From the NCBI GenBank assembly GCA_023014335.1, contig JAECYW010000006.1:1364001-1428000 (forward strand): 64,000 nt of DNA. Direction: 5' to 3'. The notes beneath the pieces were generated by a model that saw nothing but the letters and a program-made list of their open reading frames with translations, made no database searches and was not told where the DNA came from. Below, in pieces: positions 33,871-45,985 of the stretch; position 1 is the stretch's first letter; every line of letters starts with the position of its first letter. The stretch comes from Galerina marginata (taxonomy: Eukaryota > Basidiomycota > Agaricomycetes > Agaricales > Galerinaceae). The position numbers and the translations under genes were made by a program.

Positions 33871-34955
33871 AGAAGCCTACCTTTGTCTATCTTTCACGAT
33901 CCGCCAGGCTGAAGGTTGCGATAGACTTTGCCCGGCCTTACGCTCTATGGATTTTGGTTTCCTTCCTGTAGAGTATTGGTGACGTACATTCAGCTTACCA
34001 AAGCCTTTGACCATTCTATCAAATGTCAGTGCTATGAAAAATTATCTGCAGTCAAATAACGCGAAGTCGTGACTTGAATCCATATCTTCCTGGCCATGGG
34101 TCCAGGCATTTCGGAATTCGGAGACTGTGAGGCCAGAGGGCTCGGCAGAGGGTTCGTCTCACAACTTCATTATCTTTTCTTTTGGTATATTCACTGTGGG
34201 TGTGTTGTAATGTTGCGGAGATAGATATTGGTCTCAACTTGCTTGAGCCCCTTCGGCGAAAACTATAAATTGATTATATACACCTTTCTCAGCTCATCAG
34301 TATTCGTGCGCTCTCATATCTTCTAATATTCTGTAAACCCATGAAGTTCGCCGTGACTGTTCTAGATTTCAAGGATCTGTGCAGGCTGTGCTCGGGGGTC
34401 GAACGGCCGGAGGACTCAGTTGAACGTTGACCGTGGATGCCCGTGCCTAGGCGCATTTATGAACCGACGGGCCCGTTGTTCCCGGAGGACCTCCGTAATA
34501 TTGCCTCTTCCATCTTTCGGGAATCAAAAAACGTGAATCACGTCAACCATGGAGCGCGTAGCAGTTTCCCCAAGTCTACAAGGTGAAAGGCCATTACCCA
34601 AGGCTAGGAAGATGTCATGCATCCGAAAGTCATAAGAGGACTGAGGTAAGCGGTCAAATACAGTAATTCATGTTGTGATATCGATTCCGTGGTCACTGAC
34701 CGTTTCCGCAAGAAACGAAATCTCGAAAGGTCCTCTGAGGATATCAAGTTCAGGGCTTTGATGTGATGTCCTCGTGACGAGTCCAGTTACGAAGCGAACT
34801 GATTATTCTCGGCTGGACTTGTCCTGGACCCACGTCGACCAAATCTCAACCGGATGACACTGACAGGGCAATGCCGCAACGTGCGGACCTCATTCTTCTG
34901 CGCCTTGGTGGCGCCGGTCTACTCTACGTCTTACTCTCAACCTTAGCCACAGACT
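33871..34955. other. Upstream region of NLR gene 1
   Basis: No gene is seen. Its last roughly 100 nt resemble the sequence upstream of NLR gene 2 (shared CCTTGGTGGC and following TC-rich leader), so the duplication includes the 5' flank. Confidence 0.45.
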
Positions 34956-37900
34956 ATGTCTGCTGGATGTTTCTCATGGTGTGGCTTAATTACTCAACGG
35001 GGCTCCAAGAAGCAAAGGACAGGTGAGGAGTCAAAATCAAGAGAGGTGAGCACTGATTGGTGTTGTAAAAATTTGTTGACACAAGTACGATCACAGAAAC
35101 TGCCTGAAAATCGACTTGCGCCCATCAACGGACCAGAAGTGAAAGGGTTGACCTCTGTCGAGAACCAAGTTGCGCAGTCGAGCTCCGGCGGGGTACAGGC
35201 GTTGATCCTCTATATCTTGCAAACCTACTGACGGAAATTGCCCTCAGGAATTGTCTGTGAATACTGGGTCGGGCGTTCCAACAACAGCCCAATATTTCAC
35301 GGCCAGCGCGAAGGAAATCCTATCAGTACTGGAGACTGCCGGCGGGCTCATACCGGTTCCATTCGTCAAAGAAGCCATCGAGGTTGCTCAGAAGATTATT
35401 GAAGTATGCGAGGTTCGTTGGATTTGTGCTCTGCACGCTGCAAAACCGTTGATAGAATAGTCTCTTCAGGAAGCCTCAGCGGTCGAAGAAAGGGTTAAAG
35501 AGCTGCAGGACAGGGTCTCACGTATCATGATGGTTGTCGTCGCTCATGTTACAACGAACACGGACGAAGAGGGAAGCCAGGCGGCGGTTGTCAAGGCTGC
35601 AAAGGGTATCGAGCAGGACGTCAAAGAATTGGTCAGGTATGCGCCTATCAATTAATGATCAGAAGCAGTTGTTTAATATGTCGCAGCACTCTCGGGACAA
35701 TCAAGGGGGAGTTATCAAGGATTGGCGGGCAAAACGGAGTGGTCTTAGCCATTTACAAAGATCTCAATATGAGTACGCTCGAAGAGTGTATGAAACGCCT
35801 TTCAGCAGCTTTGGAGAAGTTCCAGGTATGTCTCCGAATAAGCTGTATTCGAAGTCCTTGCGACTGACATGAGCCCCCTTTTTTTCCCTAAGCTTACTAA
35901 CGACCTCCGTGACTCCGAGCTCCTTCGTGAGCTTCATAACCGCCTCGGGAGGATGGAGGAAATTTCCAGAGATATGAAGCATGTCGTTTCCAAGGTCGAT
36001 CATGCTTCTTGGGATATAAAGCAAATGGATTCCAAAATGGACAACATCGCCGACAAGGTAGAAGGAATCGAGGACATTGTACAGCGGTTGGCCACTATGC
36101 GCCCATCAGACACTGCCGTCCTACAAGAGATACCTCTGAAACCGGAGATTTTTCACGGGCGAGAAAGTCTTGTTGAAGAAATCTCCCAGTTGCTTACAAA
36201 GGAGGAAACCTCTCGCGTATGTATTCTGGGCCCGGGCGGGATGGGGAAAACATCAGTTTCACTCGCCGTTGTCGAATCGTCTCTTGTTCGGGCACGTTTT
36301 CTGCCCAGGAACCGTGTCTGGGTGCCTTGTATTGGAGCAAAAACCGCAGCTCTCTTCCTCGAAACCCTGTACATTCAGTTGAAAGTACCCGGAGATAAGC
36401 AGGTTACACTCCAAAAGATCATATCCGAACTTAATGCCTCAGCTGAACCACGCCTTCTTATCCTCGACAACTTCGAAACACCTTGGAATGTGGCTGGCGC
36501 TGCCCAGAAGCAGGTCGAAGATATTCTCCGTCAGTTGGCCCAGCTGAACCATGTCGCATTTTTCGTCACGATGCGTGGAAATCAACCCCCTTGCTCGAAT
36601 ACGATCAAATGGCAAACGAAGAACATCCAGCCTACCGATGAAGCGGCCTGCTTGCGTACTTTTCATGAGATCAACCCTGCTTCGAAGGACGATCCGGATG
36701 TTGGCCATCTTTTGAGCATATTGGGACATATGCCTTTCGCAGTCACTTTGATGGCGAATCTCGCACGGGACGGGGAGTCGACGGCGAAGGATTTATTGGA
36801 TGCATGGTCAGAGTCTGGTCCCGACATTCTCTCCGACGATCCCGAACGGAGTATGAATCGAAGTATTAGTCTCTCCGTTGACAGCGACCTTGTCCAACGG
36901 AACCCAAATGCTGTTCTTCTCCTCGGTATCCTCTCTTTGCTACCAGGAGGAACAACAAAAGACAATCTCCGTTGGTGGGCGCCGACACTCAAGAAATCCA
37001 TGGTTCCCGCCGCTGTTGCTGCTTTATCGAGAGCAGGACTACTGGTTGAGAATAAACGGCAGGATTCTGATTCGCCCGTCCTCTTCATCATGCCTGTTGT
37101 CCAATCGTTTATGCGGCATAACCGGATCGAAGACGACCTTCGGAAGCAAGTGTATTCGTCATGTTGTCTATACGTCCTCGACTATGCTTGTCGTTACGAT
37201 GACTCCGCCTTTTCTGCCAAGTCGAAAGCGCTCGAAACCGAAGACACCAATATCCAGTCCATTCTTTTCGGCTTACCAATGACGCAGCACACCGATGTAT
37301 CTTTGGAGGCTCTTATCGCTTTCTGCTGGCACCGATGCGACACGAAGCCTAGCGCTGAGCTTACAGAGTACACAGTAACAGCAACCGAAGCCTTTGGTGT
37401 CGACAAATACATCGCATCAGCGCTGTGGTGCCTCGGCAGGACCTATTACCAACTCAGCGACTACGACCTAGCCTATGATCTCCTACAGAAAGCCTACAAG
37501 CTTTTCAATACTCTTCCGGCTGGCGACCTCAAATTGCGACAGCTTGGTGCACAATGCGGGGTTGATCTCGTTCGCACTGGATCTGGACGCATTGTATTCC
37601 GAGATAAGGACGCTGCTATTTTACTTGCCATGGAGGTTGAGACGAAGTGCGCCTCCCTTTCGGACGATCTCTTACATGGCCGGTCTCTCATAGAACTTGG
37701 GGAAGCTCTGCGGCGGGCCCAACAAAACCAGGAGGCGTTGCAATATCTGAACCGTGCTAAAACCATGTTGCAGGCTGTGGGGGATATTCCCAACTATGCT
37801 ACTTCCTATCAGATCATCTGTCGGGTGCTTTACGCAGAGCAGAGGTTTCAAGAGGCTCTGGACGCTATAAAGTGGGCATGGAAGTTGATCAACACGATCG

Positions 37901-38328
37901 ACAACCTATTTTATCATGCAGTCATCGCCATGGATTACACCATAGTCCTTTTCAGTACCAATAGTGACACAGAGGCCTGGAAGTACCTTGAAATTGCCCT
38001 TACAAAGGCCTCGCACATTGGGCATAGGACTACAGTTGCAGACGGACTGGCGTACATGGGCTATGGGTATCTCCGCAAAGGCGACTACCAAAACGCGTAT
38101 GGTGCCTACAAGGCTGCTGCAGAAAAATATGTGGGAAGTATGTATGCCTTGGTAGAGAGCGATTGCAAGGACAACATGACCAGAATTAGGCACAAGCAAC
38201 TAAACCCCGACGCGGTTGTTGGTTTTCACCGACCGCACCTTGACGTTGACAAATCGCTTTTTTACCCACTTGTTCCAAGTCAATGTTCGACGACTAATCT
38301 GCCTACCTTCATTTCACCAGAATCTTAA
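34956..38328 (+). CDS. NLR-like STAND protein: helical-bundle N-terminus, P-loop NTPase, TPRs, copy 1 (1047 aa)
   Basis: Exons 34956-35192, 35248-35412, 35470-35636, 35687-35825 and 35893-38328 sum to 1048 codons with stop. After a divergent first exon, residues about 80-235 form an amphipathic helical bundle (AKEILSVLETAGGLIPVPFV...) like the MLKL/HeLo-type N-terminal domains found on Agaricomycete NLRs, which in studied relatives trigger membrane-linked cell death. A coiled coil follows (about 240-300), then the nucleotide-binding core: Walker A GPGGMGKTS (about 349), Walker B LLILDNFE (about 423), FFVTMRGN and a GLPL-like GHMPFAVTLMA. TPR-type repeats occupy about 740-985 (ALWCLGRTYYQLSDYDLAYD and similar). 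Likely a cytosolic sensor in non-self recognition; that is inferred from architecture. It faces its paralogue tail to tail. Confidence 0.88.
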
Positions 38329-38970
38329 TATAATGGACTTCTGTAAATTTTAACCTCGACTCAGATATTTTACCTACTTACTAGTTTACGAGACGTACAC
38401 TTAAATCAGGTCATGGAAATAAATATAATTCTATTCAAATTTTTGCATGCATTCGTTCCGAGTCAGTAAATGGTCGCTTCAGCAAGAACATTGACCGTGC
38501 CGACTGCATTACTTATTTCGTTGGTAGATTGCTTCTGGCTCTTCATGTCATTCGCTGTTGGTTCACCTCAGCGACGAGGAGTGAAAAAGACAGAAGAAAA
38601 GGAAGCTAGAGTACGAGCTATCGATGCTGGGCCTCTTGTCCCCGATACTCGTCCTGCGAGGTCAGTTATGTATTTTTCGGTTCGGCTGACAAGGATACGG
38701 GCGCGAATGTATGTTTTAGACTGTTTTAGGCCGTTGCCGTCGTCGCCGCCGTCGCCAAAGCTGCAACTCTCAGAATTCCTGCTCAGTAAATGTGAATAAG
38801 GACATTTTAATTGAAGTCAGATTTATTGGCAGGCGGCTATTTTTGAATCGGAATATAAAATATCAACATCGCAATTTACAAAAGTCGATAGCTATACAAG
38901 GCTACAAGGGTATAAAGGTCCTGGCAATACGAAGGTGAATCTGACTACATACTCAAAATGGTGATATCAC
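38329..38970. other. 642-bp spacer between the convergent NLR genes
   Basis: It holds both 3' ends. A 109-codon frame at 38470 has no support. The spacer is AT-rich at its edges, as expected for terminators; I see no direct similarity between its two halves. Confidence 0.4.
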
Positions 38971-41900
38971 TCATTGACTAGACGGTTGGTTAAGAGGTGG
39001 GTAGAAAAGCGATTTGTCAATGTCAAGGTGCGGTCGGTGAAAACCAATCTCTGCATCAGGATTTAATTGCTTGTGCTCAATCTTGGTCATGTTGTCCTTG
39101 CAATCGCTAACGACCCAGGCATCCCTAGTTCCGAGATATTTTTCTGAAGCAGCCCTATAAGCGCCATATGCGTTGTGGTAGTCGCCTTTGCGGAGGAACC
39201 CGTAGCCCATGTACGCCAACGCATCTGAAACTGTAGTCCGATGTCCAATAAGTGACGCCTTCAATAGGGCAATTTCAAGGTACTTCCAGGCCTCAGTGTC
39301 ACTATTGGTACTGAAAAGGACTATGGTGTAATCCATGGCAATAACTGCTTGGTAAAATGGATTGTCAATTGTTTGAACGAGGTTCCACCCCTCCTTGATA
39401 ATGTCCAGAGCCTCTTGAAGCCTCCGCTCTGCGTAAAGCGTCCGACACGTGTTTTGACAAGACGTAGCAAGGTTCGGAATATCTCCTACAGCTTGCAGCA
39501 TGGTCTTGGCACGACTTAGGTAGTGCAATGCCTCCTCCGGTCTTCGGGCTCGGCGCATGGTTTCCCCGACTTCCACCAGACAGCGGCCGAATAAAAGATC
39601 ATCCGAAAGGGAGGCGCACTTCACTTCAACCTCCAGTGCTAGTACGACCGCCTTGCCCTTATCTTCTAATACAAGGGATGCGGTGCGAATGAGATCGACC
39701 CCACATTGACCACCAAGCCGTTGCAAGTTGAGGTCACCAGCAGGGAGAGTGTTGAAAATCTTATAGCCTTTCTGCAGGTTGTCGAAGGCGAGGTCGTAGT
39801 CACTGAGTTGGTAATTGGTCCTGCCAAGGCACCACAGTGCCGACGCGATGTGCCTGTCGATACCAGAGGATTGGGCTGCCGTGACTGTGTACTCTGTAAG
39901 CTCATCGCTAGGCTTTGTGTCGCAGCGGTGCCAGCAGAAAGCAATGAGAGCTTCCAAAGATACATCGGTGTGCTGTGTCGTCGGTGAACTGAAAAGAATG
40001 GATTGAATATTCGTGTCTTCAGCTTCGAGCGCTTTCGAGTTGGCAGAGAATGAGGAGTCGTCGTAACGACAAGCGTGGTCCAAGACATATCGACAACATG
40101 ACGAATACACTTGCTTCCGAAGGTCATCTTCAATCCGGCTATGTCGCATAAACGACTGGACAACAGGCATGATGAAGAAGACCGGTGAGTCAGAATCTTG
40201 CCGTTTATTCTCGACCAGCAGTCCCGCTTTTGACAAAGCAGCAACAGCAGAGGGAATCATGGATTTCTTGAGTGTCGGCGCCCACCAATGAAGCTTGTCT
40301 TTCGGCGTTCCTCCGGGTAGCAAAGAGAGGATGCCGAGGAGAAGGACGGCATTGGGGTTCCGCTGGACAAGGTCACTGTCAACGGAGAGACTGATACTGC
40401 GATTCATGCTTCGTTCGGGATCGTCAGAGAGAATGTCGGGCCCTGATTCTGACCATGCGTCCAACAAATCCTTCGCCGTCGAACCCCCATCCTGGGCGAG
40501 ATTGGCCATCAAAGTGACTGCGAAAGGCATATGTCCCAATACGCTCAAGAGACGGCTAACATCCGGATCGTCCTTCGAAGCAGGGTTGATCTCATGAAAT
40601 GTAAGCAAGCAGGCCTCTTCGTCCGTAGGTTGGATATTCTTCGCTTGCCATTTGATCGTATTCGAACAAGGGGTTTGATTTCCGCGCATTGTGACGAAAA
40701 GTGCTATGTGGTTCAGCTGGGCCAACTGACGGAGAATATCTTCGACCTGCTTTTGGGCTGCGCCAGACACATGCCAAGGGGTTTCGAAATTGTCGAGGAT
40801 AAGAAGGCGTGGGTTTTTTGAGGCGCTAAGTTCGGAAATGATCTTTTCGAGTGTAACCTGTTTACTTCCAGGTATTTTCAACTGGATGTACAGGACTTCG
40901 AGTAAGAGGGCTGCGGTTTTTGCTCCAATACAAGGCACCCAGACACGATTTTGAGGCAGAAAACGTGCCTGAACAAGAGGCGATTCGACAACGGCGAGTG
41001 AGACTGAGGTTTTTCCCATCCCACCTGGGCCCAGAATACAGACCCGAGAGGTCTCTTCCTTCGTAAGTAACTGGGAGATTTCTTCAACGAGACTTTCTCG
41101 TCCGTGGAAGATCTCCGGTTTCAGAGGTGTCTGTTGTAGGACGGCAGTGTCCGCTGGGCGGAGCGCCGCTAATCGCTGCACGATGTCCTCAATTCCTTCT
41201 ACCTTGTCGGCGATGTTGTCCATTTTGGTATCCATTTGCTTTATATCCCAAGAAGCATGATCGACCTTGGAAACGACAAGCTTCATATCTCTGGAAATTT
41301 CTTCCATCTTTCCTAGCCGATTATGGAGCTCCCGAAGGAGCTCAGAATCACGAAGGTCGTTGGAAAGCTGGACAAAGGCTGATATCAGCTTCAAGAACCA
41401 TTAACATTGTATATTTACAGACAGACCTTGAACTTTTCCAGGACCGCTGCAAGCTGCCTCATACAATCTTCGAGCGTAGTCATATTGAGATTTTTGTAAA
41501 TCGTTAGGACCATTTTGTTCTGCCCGCCAATTCCCGACAACTCCTCGCTAATTGTCCCAAGAGTGCTGCGATGTCATAAGCGCTAATCGTGTCTGCAAGA
41601 AGTTATAGTGGCGTACCTAGCTAATTCTTTGATGTCCTGCTCGATACTCTTTGTAGCCTTCACAACCGCCGCCTGGCTGCCCTCTTCGTCCGAGGTTGTT
41701 GTTACGTGGGCGACGATAACCATCATGATACGCGAGACTCGATCCTGCAGCTCTTTGACCCTTTCTTCAACAGCTGAGGCTTCCTGAATAAAACGATTCC
41801 ATCAACTGTCTTGCAACCTTCGAAGCCGATATCCAACGAACCTCGCACACTTCAATAATCTTCTGCGCAATCTCAATGGCTTCTTTTAAGAAAGGAACAG

Positions 41901-42309
41901 GTATGAGCCCGCCTGCAGTGCCTAGTACTGATAGAATTTCCTTCGCGCTGGCCGTGAAATACTGGGTCGCCGTTGGAATAGCTGCCATTGTGTTTATTGT
42001 CAATTCCTGCGGTCCAAAATTCCCGTTAGAGAGTTTGCAAGGTATAAAATCCGTCCTTACCCCGTTGGATCTCTTTCGTTCAACATGGTTCTCGACAGAG
42101 GTAAACTCCTTCGCTGCTGGCCTGTTGATGATTGCAAGTCGATCTTTGGGCTGTTTCTGAACTTGCTTCAACTTGGCCCATGCGTCAGCGACTTTTCATA
42201 ATTATAAACCAATGCTCACAGCTTTTGGTTTTGTCTCGACGCTGGTAATGTCCTTCTCGGAATCCCTTCGAGTGAGTAAGCCACACCAAGAGAAACATCC
42301 AGCAGACAT
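38971..42309 (-). CDS. NLR-like STAND protein, copy 2
   Basis: Minus strand from the ATG at 42309 (MSAGCFSWCGLLTRR, as in copy 1: MSAGCFSWCGLITQR) to the stop at 38971. The same intron positions are used; the last exon runs 41367-38971. Walker A (GPGGMGKTS), Walker B (LLILDNFE), VTMRGN, GHMPFAVTLMA and the TPR region are all conserved and open. Most substitutions relative to copy 1 are scattered, with clusters in the TPR part (for example TASLVLEDKGKAVVLALE versus TGSGRIVFRDKDAAILLAME) and at the C-terminus (ending PPLNQPSSQ versus TFISPES). Its first exon is spliced at a GTGAGC donor to TTGAAGCAAGTT, whereas in copy 1 that intron has become open coding sequence. Role as for copy 1. Confidence 0.88.
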
Positions 42310-42892
42310 AATCCGTAAATGTAGCTGAGAGAAGGACGCGGATCGGCCACCAAGGTGCTTCAAAACGAGGCTCGCACGTTGGAGAACTCGCAGTGAACCC
42401 ACGGCGTTACCCAGATCAGTGTCGTCCAAACTGTGGCAGTTGTCATTCCGGAACTGAGATCAATGTGAAGCCGTGACAAACCCATCCCACAAGAACCCTG
42501 AGGGTTAAAGTCACACGGGATATGGCCGGCAACGGAATCGGTATGAGGTGAATAATTGCATACTTACCTCACCTCTCTTGTTGCTTTTGGGTGCACGATA
42601 TCGCTTCTGCCTTGGTTATCAGCTTCAGCATTCACCTGGCAACTTTGAACCAAGAGTGAGATAAATTTCGGTACTAGTACTCGAGTACTCAAGCGGTTAC
42701 GTAATATTCGGACCAAACAACACCTCCCCTCGCCTTGCTCATTTACCAATCATTTACCTACATTAGGACCTTCATTATTGTTCAATCTTATTATACGATC
42801 GCAGATGGGTAAAGAAGAAGAGGACTCTCAGCTTCCATTTCTCAAAAGTGTACTCAGAGCATTAGCCCTCCATACAAGGGGCAATCCCGAAC
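42310..42892. other. Intergenic region between NLR 2 and the permease
   Basis: Promoter of NLR 2 (reading leftward) and 3' flank of the permease. No other feature. Confidence 0.4.
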
Positions 42893-45472
42893 CTATAACG
42901 AATACCGGAAATCACGATTTTGAATGTCAGTGAGGTCGAGGAACGTCTGTCGCAGCGTTAGGTGAGCAGGTCTTAAAAGGCAGAAAGGAGAAGCCTACTT
43001 TGTCGACCCGCTTCTCAGTCATAACACCGTCCGTCGACTCTTGAGTAAGATAGACATCGTCGTACGAGTCATCTCTTTGCTCCCCATCACGTCGTTTGTT
43101 CTCCCGATCAAGCATGAAGCGCAAGAGCAAAATGAGGGTAGCGCAAGACCCAATGCAGGCTGAAATAATAGCCCATGGAACATGGTTGCTTTGACAGAGA
43201 TCAGGAGGATAGGATGATGTAAAGTGAAGTGTCATACCGTGGTTGAAATTTCTTCCTCCACATGAATGATCCAGAACCGCCGCCAATAGCGTACGCGGAT
43301 AGAACGATGGCATTCGTGGTGGTGCCTGAAGTTGAATATAAAGTTTAGAGCTATGGACAAGGAATCCCAAAGAGGTAGAACTCACGCTTTGTGTGTCCAG
43401 ATACGATAGAGCCGACCCATCCGATAAGAAGAATAAATGGGGTGAAAACAAAAACTTTTGAAAAAGAATCAGACTTCGGCGCAGGAAAAGCAGTCAACGG
43501 TGATGTGCTTGCCTGATACCCAATACGAGAATAAGAGTCCCACTTTGTTATGCGAGGGTAATGTATTCACCAAAATGGACCCAAGAAGTGCAGGAATGAA
43601 CATCAAGGCAATCGCATAGCCGCGACCGATGGAGCGGCGAGACGCAAGTGTTACGCCAAGCAAAATGGTAAGGACTAGTATTGTTAGCGCATGTTATCAA
43701 GACCAAAGAGCCACTTCGGACGTACTCTCGACCGCTCCATCGACGCATCCTAGCAGCGTCGTCTGAATCGGCGTGAAGCCGAATTGGTTGATGATAAGTT
43801 GCCTTTGGTTTGTCAACTGCCATAACAAAATCATGAGTCGCAGGAAGTAAATGAATAGACAGCGGAATCGTACCGAATTCATGACGTTGCTGCTCGGAAT
43901 AAATGATAAGTGGAGAATTTGAAGGCATCTAGTGATACATACACAATCAAGGAAAACGCGGCCATCACCCATACTTTTGGATCTCTCAACGTTTCAATAA
44001 ACCTGAATCCATGATCAGAGATGTTCAACATTGACGGTCCTGGAGTTAAACGTACTGCTCTCGTTTCCAATGTTTGTTCTCTACCCCGGCTTGATTCACC
44101 TTGATTCGTTGAACAGCCTGGGTGCGCTCTTCGAGCGTCAAAAAAGATGCTGTCGTAGGCGAGTCGGGGAAGAAAAACCTACGCATTAAAATATTTAGCG
44201 CGATGGGTATCAATCACGAAAGTACGAGAACACCTACCAAAACAGTATAGATATAATCAGAGTGATGACGCCGGTAATGGCCATCAACCTACACAAAAGC
44301 TCAGACTAAGTAAGTCTTCTTAAGAAAAGTGGATTTTTTTACCATTGCCATGCCATGAAATTATGAGTCTGCATATATTTAATCAGTAGATATCCGCAAT
44401 GGGCCACAATTAAAATACCTTTGTGTGCAATACTCCAAAGCTAATGAAGCCGAGAAGCATAAGAGCAAAGCCGTTCATCAGGACTATTGACTGAATTAGC
44501 CACAGACTTGTTGGTAGGAATAAGGGCCGTACACCAGTAGCCCACACGCTTGTTTTGCTCAGCACGGGTATAGAACATGGAGGTAACAATCATGAAACCT
44601 GGAGTGATCGTAGCTAGATTGCGCCGATGAATAAAAAAACAAAAACAACGAGGGACGCGAAGTACCTTCACACATGCCCAAAATAAACCTGACTGCAAAC
44701 AACGCGCCAAACGATTTGCAAGCCGCGTGCGCGAGAATAGCAACAGCCCAAATGAAGATATTAATACTATGTGATCATTGATTAGCTCGGATTTGTCGTT
44801 CGCCAGAGGATATGTCGACATCCAACCTCATCCATTTTCCAACCGGGAATCTTTGAAGCGCTAGGTTTTGAGGATACTGTGACACCAGCACATCTGAGCA
44901 CAAATATAACTGAGTAAAAGAGAAAGTAACGAACTTCAAATATCAAATAGCTGAGATACCAGACGGTTCCGAGCCAGTTAAATTGATTCTGCGTCAAATG
45001 GGCGCTGGGTCTACAAAACACCGTTAGTATGGTGTGGATAAAGGTCGAGAAAAGGACTCGGTACATGATTCCCAGAACGGCAGACTGCCCCAGCGCCGTC
45101 TTATCGGCAAATGTCATGCTTTGGACAGGGTGTCATGGGTTGGCATTCCAAAGGAATACCAAGACGTACATATACGTGACTATTGATAGAAAGGACGCTT
45201 AGAAGTTGACTCGGAATTGCGGAATTCCGACGCTGCTTACTGCACATAAGTGGCATGAGATGCCAATCGATCTTTCGCCTGCAGAACCAAAGGTGTTGAG
45301 CTGTTGGCTGCATCGCAGTCGTAAAATCGGGACTCACCTCAAACGAGCTGCAACTTCAGGATCCAAAGGTGTGTCCGAGTCTAGGCTGGCCGCAACGTCC
45401 ACATCTTGAAGGTGTACGACGGGGTGATGCGTTCCTACTTCCTTCTCTGAGATTTTGCTACTAGAATCCATG
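42893..45472 (-). CDS. Dal5-type major facilitator permease (allantoate/anion-cation symporter family)
   Basis: Minus strand, start at 45472, stop at 42895-42893, with about fourteen short exons. N-terminal cytosolic tail, then DPEVAARLRRKIDWHLMPLMC, a family hallmark just before helix 1. Other recognisable parts are DKTALGQSAVLG, NWLGTVWYLSYLIFEYPQN, RFPVGKWM, GMCEATITPGFMIVTSMFYT (ITPGF signature), NQFGFTPIQTTLLGC, SIGRGYAIALMFIPALLGSI and WVGSIVSGHTKR. The C-terminus DLTDIQNRDFRYSL is a strong diagnostic. Members move allantoate, ureidosuccinate, nicotinate, short peptides or sulfonates; the substrate is not readable here. All exons join in frame in my reading. A deleted second copy lies at 33546-33870, mirrored across the NLR pair. 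Confidence 0.88.
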
Positions 45473-45985
45473 TCGAAGTGAAGTAAGAGGTCGAGGAGCA
45501 AAAACGGGGCAAAGGCTTCCAGGCATCGTTGATTAACTTGTAAAACAATCTAGCGCCTCTCACGAACTTCCGTAATTCAATATTATTCCAGTGAAGATAG
45601 ACAGGCAAGAATAGATTCGCGCCGAATAGCCACCTCGTGTCCAACGACTTCCCTCATAGCCAAGAATGCGTTGGTCGCCTGCTCACAACAGCGACGCTGC
45701 TGCAACCCCGACAACGAGCCTCTGACGACGAAGTTGAATTCCCCAAGAACGCGTCTTTTGCTATGGTATCCGAGAAAAAGTTTAGGCAACATGGAGGAGT
45801 GGAAGGAAAAGAGAAGTATTACATAATAGGCGGTCCGCTGCCTGTGCAGTGTGCCCTCCCCAGCTTGCCTCTTGTCATCGCGGGCCACGCGATTCTACAG
45901 TGCTCAACGCGGCTCCCAGCCTCAGCTCAAGCCCGGACACCGTCGATTACTCCGCTATCCAAAGCTATTCTGCCAAAGGCTGCGA
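45473..45985. other. Divergent promoter region (permease minus, F-box-like 1 plus)
   Basis: 513 bp between two divergent starts. No gene is supported; an in-frame upstream extension of the F-box-like frame to 45851 is rejected because its paralogues start at the MASN/MPSSP equivalent. Confidence 0.45.

Noticed and set aside
38470..38799. A gene in the spacer between the NLR copies
   Set aside because: 109-codon frame with no motif, no intron signals and no paralogue.
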